DNA of 64,000 nt from Mesobacillus sp. AQ2 (GTDB lineage: Bacteria; Bacillota; Bacilli; Bacillales; Cytobacillaceae), in the NCBI RefSeq assembly GCF_030122805.1, contig NZ_CP126080.1:4221501-4285500 (forward strand), read 5' to 3'. Under the pieces are notes generated by a model. It was not told the origin of the DNA and did no database searches. It saw only the letters and a program-made list of their open reading frames with translations. This document shows positions 54,098 through 61,021 of the stretch, in pieces; within the stretch, counting starts at the first letter, position 1; every line of letters starts with the position of its first letter. A program made the position numbers and the translations under genes.

Positions 54098-54223
54098 CTC
54101 TATGGAATCCGGGTTATTCTCTACGGTTTGGTCTGGAATCTCTACGGAATGCTGCTTATTCTCTACGGAAGAGGCTATAATCTCTACGAAATGAAGCATA
54201 TTCTCTACGTTTACCATAAACTA
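54098..54223 (-). repeat. 21-bp tandem array, type B
   Basis: Six units with exact 21-bp steps: CTCTA begins at 54098, 54119, 54140, 54161, 54182 and 54203. On the minus strand the unit is CGTAGAGAWTAT, a variable part and TTC. It lies directly past the ctpB terminator on the ctpB strand. The plus frame translates as seven-residue repeats (LYGxxxI), but no ribosome binding site supports expression. The remainder of the minJ-ctpB gap is empty apart from the terminator. Confidence 0.88.
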
Positions 54224-54225
54224 AC

Positions 54226-54260
54226 AAAAAAACGCTGCACCCCTGACTAAGGTACAGCGT
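54226..54260 (-). terminator. Terminator of ctpB
   Basis: On the minus strand ACGCTGTACC and GGTGCAGCGT arms are followed by TTTTTT. Confidence 0.85.
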
Positions 54261-54285
54261 CTTCTAAAAATGGAGTTGTAGTTGA

Positions 54286-55743
54286 TTACCTTGCCAGCAG
54301 CCTCAACGCAGTCTGCAGCTGCAAATCGTTCTCTTCCTGCTTCATCGCTTCCCTGGCAGCTTCCTCAAGAGCACTGGCCGTTTTGGCGTTGATTACACCT
54401 GTTACGTTCATACTCTTGTTACGCTGGAATGCCTTGACAGCGATTTCGGTCTTATCGCTAAAGTAGCCGTCCGTGCGCCCCGGCTCGAATCCAAGGCCTG
54501 CAAGAATCTCTTGGGCGTTCTTGACCTGCTCGTTATTCATATCCAGCTTCAGCGGTTTTTCAGCCTGAATCGGATGGGTGTGATACAAAGCCGGCTGGTT
54601 GACTTCGACGGTTGGCTCGATACCTTTCTTATGGATCCATTTGCCATCCGGCGTCAGCCATTTGAACAGCGTCAGCTTGATATTGCTGCCATCGCCCATC
54701 GGCACAGCCTGCTGGACTGTTCCCTTTCCGAAGGTCTTTTCGCCGATAACAGGATAGCCGCCCGCTTCCTTCAATGCCCCGGCCAGGATTTCCGCTGCGG
54801 ATGCACTTCCGTCATTTGTCAGCACGCCAATCGGGTAGTCTTTCGCTTTAGCCAAATTTGAAAAATAACGTGTCTTATCTCCGCTGCGTTCCTCTATCTG
54901 ATAAAGCGGCTTATCTTTAGGAATCAGCTCTCGCAAAACCTCTTCGACACTCGATAGCAGCCCGCCAGGATTTCCGCGAACATCAATCAGCAGCGCATCC
55001 AATCCCTCTTTTTCCAGTATCTTCAGTTCTTTATTGAATTCCTTGGATGTTTCCTCAGAAAATGAGGTTATCTCCAGGTATCCGATTTTTTCGCCATTTA
55101 CCTTTTTCATATCACTATAAACCGTAATCTGTGGGATTTCATCACGGATCACTTTTACCTGAAGCGGATCCTTCAAGCCTTTCCGCCCAATCTCGAGTAC
55201 CACAGGGGTCCCCTTTTTCCCGCGGATTTTCGTTGTCGCTTCAAACAAGTCCAGCCCATCGATACTTTCACCATCAACCTTCAGAATCTGGTCGTTCGGC
55301 TTCAAACCCGCTTTTTCTGCAGGCGAATTTTTAAAAGGCGAAACAATCACGATCTTTCCATCAACTGAACTGACTTCAGCGCCAATCCCCTCAAATGATG
55401 ACTCCAGTGTCTGATTGAATTGCTTAGCAGTTTCCTTGTCCATATAGACCGAATAAGGATCCTCCAAAGTCGACAGCATGCCCTTGATGGCACCCTCAAC
55501 CAGCTTTTTTCCCTCTACTTTTTCCACATAACTATTAAAAATCAAACTGTAGGCCTGCTCAACTTTTTCAATACTGCCCTGCTCGCCTGATTCTGCCCTC
55601 GCACTATCCTTAAAAGGGACAATCTGACGGTCCAGCACCCCAGCCTTACTCTCGTACCATTGCATCCCGGCGTATGTACTCCCCGCCCCAGTCAGCAGCG
55701 AGCCCGCCATCAAAATGGCAATCCACTTACGCTCCATTGCCAA
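54286..55743 (-). CDS. ctpB: S41 carboxy-terminal processing protease CtpB
   Basis: A 485-residue exported protease. A signal/anchor helix occupies ~6-26, a PDZ domain ~115-185, and the S41 core ~215-400. The catalytic dyad fits S315 (GSASAAE) and K340 (FGKGTVQ), with Q344, the same spacing as in known CtpB. A peptidoglycan-binding-type helical repeat (NAQEILAGLGFEPGRTDGYF) follows near residue 415. In B. subtilis CtpB cleaves SpoIVFA in sporulation. It lies downstream of the ftsEX/M23 block. Confidence 0.93.
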   Translation of the reverse strand: MAMERKWIAILMAGSLLTGAGSTYAGMQWYESKAGVLDRQIVPFKDSARAESGEQGSIEKVEQAYSLIFNSYVEKVEGKKLVEGAIKGMLSTLEDPYSVYMDKETAKQFNQTLESSFEGIGAEVSSVDGKIVIVSPFKNSPAEKAGLKPNDQILKVDGESIDGLDLFEATTKIRGKKGTPVVLEIGRKGLKDPLQVKVIRDEIPQITVYSDMKKVNGEKIGYLEITSFSEETSKEFNKELKILEKEGLDALLIDVRGNPGGLLSSVEEVLRELIPKDKPLYQIEERSGDKTRYFSNLAKAKDYPIGVLTNDGSASAAEILAGALKEAGGYPVIGEKTFGKGTVQQAVPMGDGSNIKLTLFKWLTPDGKWIHKKGIEPTVEVNQPALYHTHPIQAEKPLKLDMNNEQVKNAQEILAGLGFEPGRTDGYFSDKTEIAVKAFQRNKSMNVTGVINAKTASALEEAAREAMKQEENDLQLQTALRLLAR

Positions 55744-55901
55744 ACTCCTCCCTGTTTACCGCATCAACTGCTCCTCTGCCGTAAAAATTTATATGATTCC
55801 CATTATATGACGAAGAGGGACAGGGTATGAAGGTTTAATTTTGCAGGAAGGTCCCGTTTGGATTTATTTTACAAGTTTCTAAGACTATTAAACGGGAAAA
55901 T

Positions 55902-55930
55902 AAAAAAGGAAGAGATTTGAGGTCTCTTCC
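55902..55930 (-). terminator. Terminator of the M23 hydrolase gene
   Basis: GGAAGAGA and TCTCTTCC arms; the minus strand continues into TTTTTT. Confidence 0.85.
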
Positions 55931-55938
55931 TGAATTTA

Positions 55939-57264
55939 TTACCAATATGCAGCTGGGTTTACAGCGTTTGATTTAGAAGCGTTCCACGATCCTCTGTGCA
56001 GTTCAAAGTGCAAGTGCTGTCCATAAGATTGTCCAGTATTGCCCATTGTGCCAATTCTTTGTCCTCTGGAAACCACTTGACCATTGCTGGCCATACGCGC
56101 ACTCATATGTGCATAAACAGTTGTCCATGTTTGTCCATTAATTGAGTGTGCTACAAAAATAACATTCCCATAGCTTGAGGAATAATAAGAGCGAATGACA
56201 ACACCATCTGCCGCAGCATGAATTGGTACGTTCGATCCACGGTTGGCAATATCAATTCCTGCATGGTATGAACCCCAACGGCTGCCAAGTCCAGATGAGA
56301 TGCGTCCGCTTGCCGGCATGATGATCATGCCGCCTGATGATGGTGCTGCCGCTACTGGTTCTGGGTCTGGAGCTGGAGTTGAAGTGCTTCCGCCACCGCT
56401 GCTTTTCGCTTTTGCAGCAGCCGCAGCCCTTTGTCTTGCAAGCTCAGCTTGTCTCGCTCTTTCGGCTGCGATCTCAGCCTGGCGTTTCTTTTCTAGTTGA
56501 ATTGCCTGAGCCATTGCAGCTTCCTGTGCCGCCAAAACATCCGCGGCTTCTGACATTTCTAGATTCTCCGCATGCATCTGCTCTTCTTCATGCTTAAGAG
56601 TGCTCATAAGCTTGTTCTTTTCTTTAATTTGAGCGTTCAGCTTCACTTTTAATGCTTCTAGTTCCTTCTTCATTCCCTGAAGGTTATTAAGCTTTGTTTC
56701 TACTTCATTCTGCTTCTTTTCAAGCTCTTCCTTATCCAATCTGTGCTGTTCAAGGATATCTTTATCAGCCTGTACGATTGTTGTTACCGCACTTACACGG
56801 TCAACGAAATCACTGAAACTTTGTGCTCCAAGAAGGACATCGATATAGTTTACAGTACCGCCATTTTCCTGGAAAGAACGTGCCTTGTCCTTAAGCAATT
56901 CATTGCGTTTTTCGATACGCTTGATCAATTCAGCGATTTCTACTTTTAATTGCTCGATTTCAGCGGTAGTCTGTGCGATTTCCGCATTTTTTACTTCAAT
57001 TTTCTTTTCTGCGTCTTCAACACCTAAATCAAGTTTTTTGATCTGGTCATTCAGACTTTGCTGTTCAGTTTGCAGCTCACCGATCTTAGATTTATTTTTA
57101 TTGATTTCAGAATTGATGCCTGAACGTTTATTTTGCAATGCATTCTTTTCTTTTTGCATTTCCGAGATGCTTGCTGCTTTTGCTTCATTTACTGATAATG
57201 GGCTTACTAAAGAACCCAGGCTTAAAGTACTGACTACTGCTAGTGAGAGTATCTGCTTTTTCAC
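55939..57264 (-). CDS. Coiled-coil M23 peptidoglycan hydrolase (EnvC/PcsB-like)
   Basis: A 441-residue secreted protein. The signal peptide ends near residue 32 (NEAKAAS). A long coiled coil occupies ~35-280, rich in Glu/Lys/Gln/Leu. A Ser/Gly/Pro linker leads to an M23 domain (~320-441) with HAGID and HLHFE, the zinc ligands, plus YAHMS. Coiled-coil plus hydrolase is the layout of FtsX-activated enzymes (EnvC, PcsB, CwlO). It lies just downstream of ftsX, which makes FtsEX its likely activator; this is inference. Confidence 0.92.
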   Translation of the reverse strand: MKKQILSLAVVSTLSLGSLVSPLSVNEAKAASISEMQKEKNALQNKRSGINSEINKNKSKIGELQTEQQSLNDQIKKLDLGVEDAEKKIEVKNAEIAQTTAEIEQLKVEIAELIKRIEKRNELLKDKARSFQENGGTVNYIDVLLGAQSFSDFVDRVSAVTTIVQADKDILEQHRLDKEELEKKQNEVETKLNNLQGMKKELEALKVKLNAQIKEKNKLMSTLKHEEEQMHAENLEMSEAADVLAAQEAAMAQAIQLEKKRQAEIAAERARQAELARQRAAAAAKAKSSGGGSTSTPAPDPEPVAAAPSSGGMIIMPASGRISSGLGSRWGSYHAGIDIANRGSNVPIHAAADGVVIRSYYSSSYGNVIFVAHSINGQTWTTVYAHMSARMASNGQVVSRGQRIGTMGNTGQSYGQHLHFELHRGSWNASKSNAVNPAAYW

Positions 57265-57349
57265 TAGATCTTTTCCCCTCTCTTACTCATGATAGTTTCG
57301 TAACTTTGTCTTTCTATCTATCGTCTATTGGTTATGTAGTGTTTAGGAG

Positions 57350-57374
57350 AAATTTCCGGCGATACCGGAAATTT
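57350..57374. other. Perfect 10-bp hairpin between ftsX and the M23 gene
   Basis: AAATTTCCGG and CCGGAAATTT flank the loop CGATA, six bases past the ftsX stop. It lacks a clear T run, so it could stabilise an mRNA end or attenuate rather than terminate. Confidence 0.6.
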
Positions 57375-57380
57375 GATCCT

Positions 57381-58274
57381 TTACACCTTCAAGAACTTGC
57401 GGACGGACATGAGACTTCCCCAGATTCCAATTGCCGCACCCATGATAATCAGGATCGCAGACAGCTGGTACACAAACGGGTTGAATTCTAGCAATCTTAT
57501 GAAATGATCTTTTAGCTTTTCGTTCAAGAAGTCGTAAGCGTAATAATACGCTGCTGATACGACGGCAATCGGCACCACTGCTCCAAGGATACCCAGCCAT
57601 AGGCCTTCAAGGAAGAACGGCCATCTGATAAAACCATTTGTGGCCCCAACGAGTCTCATAATCTCAATCTCTCGTTTACGCGCCATGATTGTAATCTTAA
57701 TCGTATTAGAAATCAGGAACATTGCAGTAAAAAGAAGTCCGACAATCAAGACGAGTCCGACATTACGGCTTACTTTTATAAAACCGAAAAGTTTCTCCAC
57801 CTTGCCCTGACCATATTTTACAGTTGCTACATACTCCAGCTTCTCTATTTGCTTCGCGACTTTCATTGTGTCAGTAGGATTTTTCGTCTTTACGACGAAC
57901 ACATCGTTTAAAGGATTGTCCTGCTCAAATAACTGGAAGGCTTCCCCTTCATCTCCGAGACTGTTAATCAGGCTTTCGAGTTCTTTTTCCTTCGGAGAAT
58001 AGGTCACTTTTTTAATTCCAGATACCTGGTTGATCCGCTGTTCCAATACCTTTTTATCTTTGTCGTTCGCAGCTACATCCACATGGACTCGGATTTCTAC
58101 ATCCTCCTCGATTGTGGTTGCGACTTTATTTAAGTTCATCATAATGACGAAAAAGACACCGACCAAAAGCAAGGTAACCGTTACGGCACTTACGGATGCG
58201 AACGTCATCCAGCCATTCCGGCCTAAGCTTTTAAAGCTTTCACGAATGTGGCGGCGGAATGTTCTAGCTTTCAT
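57381..58274 (-). CDS. ftsX: Cell-division/wall-hydrolase regulator FtsX
   Basis: A 297-residue permease-like protein with four helices. A large extracellular domain (~45-165) follows TM1 (VTVTLLLVGVFFVIMM). TM2-4 form an FtsX/MacB core (LVGATNGFIRWPFFLEG loop). With FtsE it transmits ATP-driven change to wall hydrolases. The ATG at 58274 (MKARTFRRH) follows AAAGGTG and overlaps ftsE by 11 bp. Confidence 0.95.
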   Translation of the reverse strand: MKARTFRRHIRESFKSLGRNGWMTFASVSAVTVTLLLVGVFFVIMMNLNKVATTIEEDVEIRVHVDVAANDKDKKVLEQRINQVSGIKKVTYSPKEKELESLINSLGDEGEAFQLFEQDNPLNDVFVVKTKNPTDTMKVAKQIEKLEYVATVKYGQGKVEKLFGFIKVSRNVGLVLIVGLLFTAMFLISNTIKITIMARKREIEIMRLVGATNGFIRWPFFLEGLWLGILGAVVPIAVVSAAYYYAYDFLNEKLKDHFIRLLEFNPFVYQLSAILIIMGAAIGIWGSLMSVRKFLKV

Positions 58275-58950
58275 ATCCGTAATCACCTTTCATTTCATCA
58301 CGCGCAATCCGGCCGTTCTCTATCGCGATGACGCGATGCTTGATTGTGTTGACGATTTCTTTGTTGTGGGTGGCCATGACAATCGTGGTTCCCCTCATAT
58401 TAATTTCTTCGAATATGTTCATAATTTCCCATGAAGTGTCCGGGTCAAGGTTACCAGTTGGCTCATCGGCGATTACCACTTTTGGTGCGTTCACTATTGA
58501 ACGAGCGATGGCAACACGCTGCTGCTCCCCGCCTGAAAGCTCAGTCGGAAGCGATCTAGCTTTATGCTTCAACCCGACTAGATCCAAAGTTTCCATTACT
58601 CGCTTTTTGATATATTGCGGCGATTCCTCAATAACCTCCATCGCGAACGCGACATTTTCATAGACTGAAAGAGTATTGAGCAATTTGAAGTCCTGGAATA
58701 CGACGCCAATATTTCGGCGCAGCAATGGTACTTTGCTGTCCTTAAGCTTTGCGAGATTAACACCATTTATAATGATGGAACCCTTGGAAGGCTTCACTTC
58801 ACGATACATCATTTTTATAAAAGTAGATTTCCCAGCACCGCTGGGTCCTACCACGTATAAAAATTCACCAGCATCTATATGAACATTAATTCCGTTTGCG
58901 GCCATGATACCGTTGGAATAAGTCTTGTAAACATCCTGCATATCAATCAT
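58264..58950 (-). CDS. ftsE: Cell-division ATPase FtsE
   Basis: A 228-residue ABC ATPase: Walker [10 protein letters not shown], signature LSGGEQQR, Walker [13 protein letters not shown] and H-switch ATHNKE. The ATG at 58950 (MIDMQDVYK) follows AAGGTGATAC. It precedes and overlaps ftsX. Confidence 0.97.
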   Translation of the reverse strand: MIDMQDVYKTYSNGIMAANGINVHIDAGEFLYVVGPSGAGKSTFIKMMYREVKPSKGSIIINGVNLAKLKDSKVPLLRRNIGVVFQDFKLLNTLSVYENVAFAMEVIEESPQYIKKRVMETLDLVGLKHKARSLPTELSGGEQQRVAIARSIVNAPKVVIADEPTGNLDPDTSWEIMNIFEEINMRGTTIVMATHNKEIVNTIKHRVIAIENGRIARDEMKGDYGYES

Positions 58951-59016
58951 TTTTTGTATCACCTTAGATAGTTAGTCTTATCACTCGGCTTTTCTTCGAC
59001 AATTTGTAACAAACCT

Positions 59017-59025
59017 ATTATAGCA
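59017..59025 (-). promoter_or_regulatory. Extended -10 promoter candidate for ftsEX
   Basis: TGCTATAAT on the minus strand is a perfect extended -10 about 65 bp before ftsE; no good -35 is present at 17 bp. The remaining 59026-59354 stretch is AT-rich and shows no other signal I trust. Confidence 0.5.
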
Positions 59026-59354
59026 TCTAGCTCTATCAAATAAACCCTTTTATATATTACAGTTTCTTTTCAAATTGAACAAAAAGTCCCATTATATTCC
59101 TCTGAAGGGTAATATATCTACTAATTCACAAAGCATTTCACTTGCCAATCTAGCTATTTACCAAGTAAAATGCACTATTTGCAGCAAGTGTGTATTTGTC
59201 GAATTTTTAGTTTTATTACACGTGTGTTACGAGATTTTGTCAAAACTTGTATGTACAAATTGTGAAGCTTGCTGAATTGCTAAATAATTTGGCGATTTTT
59301 CTAAAATGCATAAGGACAGCATTTTACCTGACAGCAGACTGGAAAAATAAGCGC

Positions 59355-59387
59355 AAAAAAAAACGCCCTGATGATGATCAGAACGTT
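59355..59387 (-). terminator. Terminator of cccB
   Basis: AACG..CTGAT and ATCAG..CGTT arms; the minus strand continues into a nine-base T run. Confidence 0.85.
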
Positions 59388-59399
59388 TCCTTTTAAATG

Positions 59400-59711
59400 T
59401 TATTTTTTGTTTGCCAGCCATTCAGCAACTGCAGATGCATCGTCACCTTCAAGTAATTTTGGAGGCATTGACCCTTTACCATTGGCGATTGTACTTTCAA
59501 TCTCATCCTGGGATAGACGTGAACCTACATCACTTAATTTTGGCCCTACGCCGCCTTCAAGATTTCCGCCATGGCAGCTTGAACATTTTTGGTTAAAAAG
59601 CTTTTCCGGATCTGCACCAGCTTTGTCGCCGCCAGCTTCATCGCCGCCACCGCCGCAGGCTGCCAGTGCCAAGGAGGTTCCCATTAATAGAGCTAATAAT
59701 TTCTTCTTCAA
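59400..59711 (-). CDS. cccB: Cytochrome c-551 lipoprotein CccB
   Basis: A 103-residue small cytochrome c. The lipobox ALAACG follows a short signal; a Gly/Asp-rich linker leads to the heme c motif CSSCH, with axial Met in GSMPP. It carries electrons at the outer face of the membrane. The start is TTG at 59711 after AGGGGGAG. It lies between yvjA and ftsE as in B. subtilis. Confidence 0.93.
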   Translation of the reverse strand: MKKKLLALLMGTSLALAACGGGGDEAGGDKAGADPEKLFNQKCSSCHGGNLEGGVGPKLSDVGSRLSQDEIESTIANGKGSMPPKLLEGDDASAVAEWLANKK

Positions 59712-59762
59712 ACTTAACTCCCCCTAAGAAAATTTTGCATACATGACTATTTTATACCAATA

Positions 59763-60626
59763 CTAAGCCCTTTTAAAACCCTCACCCAATACCTCTGAAG
59801 CATCCATTACAATCACAAATGCAGCAGGGTCAATGGATTGAACCAATTGTTTCAATTTTGTGAACTCCGTCTGGTCCACTACACACATGATGATTGGCCG
59901 TTCTTGATCGGTATAGCCGCCGTATGCTGATAGTTTTGTCACTCCACGGTCAATTTTATTCAAAATCGCTTCACGAACTTCATCCTGGCGGTTCGTGATG
60001 ACCATCGCCATCTTCGAGCGACCGATACCAACCTGCACAAGGTCGATGGTTTTACTAGTCACATAAAGCCCGATCAAAGCATAAAGACCTCGTTCAATAT
60101 CAAAGACAATCGCTGCAGACAATACAATCAGCCCATCAATCAACGCCACGCAGGTTCCAAGTGAAAGTCCCGTGTACTTATGGATGATTTGCGCGGCCAA
60201 ATCCGTACCGCCAGTTGATGCATTTCCTCTGAATACAATCCCAAGGCCCAGACCGACACCAATACCGCCGAACAATGACCCAAGCAAAGGATCGAGAGTC
60301 CAAGGCTTCACATCATTCGTCAGGAACACAACAAATGGAAGAAAAATGGTCCCTGCAAGAGTTTTATACCCATATTGCCTTCCAAGTAAAACAACCCCGG
60401 CAATAAACAACGGAATATTAAATGCCCACTGCACATACGCTGGCTCCCAGCCAAGCGTCGCATCCAAAATTGTACTGATCCCGCTCACTCCTCCTGAAGC
60501 AACACGGTTTGGCAGCAGGAACACATTAAACGATATAGCCACAATCCCTGAACCTATCAACACATATACATATTCAATCAGCTTGTCCAAAGCTGGATTC
60601 ATCTTTTGATTCCGCCGTTTTTTCAC
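59763..60626 (-). CDS. yvjA: YitT/DUF2179 family membrane protein YvjA
   Basis: A 287-residue protein: five or six helices (residues ~15-200; FLLPNRVASGGVSGIS; FRGNASTGGTDLAAQI) and a C-terminal DUF2179 ferredoxin-like domain (TNRQDEVREAILNKIDRGVTKL). The function is unknown. I prefer GTG at 60626 (VKKRRNQ) after GGGGATAGG over the longer frame to 60671. Confidence 0.87.
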   Translation of the reverse strand: MKKRRNQKMNPALDKLIEYVYVLIGSGIVAISFNVFLLPNRVASGGVSGISTILDATLGWEPAYVQWAFNIPLFIAGVVLLGRQYGYKTLAGTIFLPFVVFLTNDVKPWTLDPLLGSLFGGIGVGLGLGIVFRGNASTGGTDLAAQIIHKYTGLSLGTCVALIDGLIVLSAAIVFDIERGLYALIGLYVTSKTIDLVQVGIGRSKMAMVITNRQDEVREAILNKIDRGVTKLSAYGGYTDQERPIIMCVVDQTEFTKLKQLVQSIDPAAFVIVMDASEVLGEGFKRA

Positions 60627-60684
60627 TGTCCTATCCCCTTTTCCCATTAATGCCGTCAGTGAGTATAGCATGTGTCGAATTTTC

Positions 60685-60698
60685 TGTAAACGCTAGCA
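60685..60698. promoter_or_regulatory. Candidate CcpA cre site
   Basis: TGTAAACGCTAGCA matches the cre consensus TGWAANCGNTNWCA at 13 of 14 positions. It lies 59 bp before yvjA and about 320 bp before the sulfur-enzyme gene. Confidence 0.45.
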
Positions 60699-60832
60699 GT
60701 GCGCCGTATTAAAGGATGAAAGAAAGACTTCGATTATATATGAAGAGGTACGCCGTCTTTTAATAGGCTGCCCCGGGTCAATTAGGAAAAGAAAGATTTT
60801 AAAGCTAATTTTTTTGACTTCTCTGGGTGAGT

Positions 60833-60909
60833 TTGTGAAATTATGAACAATTTTTGACGTTTCTTTAAATACCCTTACCCCTAGTCGTACTTTGTGATAT
60901 ATTTCACGT
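60833..60909 (+). promoter_or_regulatory. Two Rex/FNR-like boxes upstream of the CoA-disulfide reductase fusion
   Basis: TTGTGATATATTTCACGT (60892-60909) matches the Rex operator TTGTGAA-N4-TTCACAA with few mismatches and also fits FNR (TGTGA-N6-TCAC). TTGTGAAATTATGAACAA (60833-60850) has a perfect left Rex half and a weaker right half. They are 59 bp apart. Redox or oxygen control is inferred. Confidence 0.5.
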
Positions 60910-60926
60910 ATAAGGAGGCGGTCATA

Positions 60927-60968
60927 TTGATTAGTCTTTCCTGTAATAAGATGAAATTATTTTTTTAA
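60927..60968 (+). CDS. Possible 13-residue leader peptide
   Basis: A TTG start with AAGGAGG eight bases upstream opens a frame of 13 codons (MISLSCNKMKLFF) ending in TAA, 53 bp before the large redox gene. The site is stronger than that of the main gene. It may be a leader peptide or chance; no stem-loop attenuator is obvious. Confidence 0.35.
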   Translation: MISLSCNKMKLFF

Positions 60969-61021
60969 CAAGGATTGCTCAACGCTACACAATAAAATTC
61001 TCCAGAAAGAGGGTAATATAG

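Noticed and set aside
54050..54250. 66-residue plus-strand frame with LYG-type heptads across the type B array
   Set aside because: The heptads follow from a 21-bp DNA repeat; there is no convincing ribosome binding site, and the type A arrays with the same geometry break frame.
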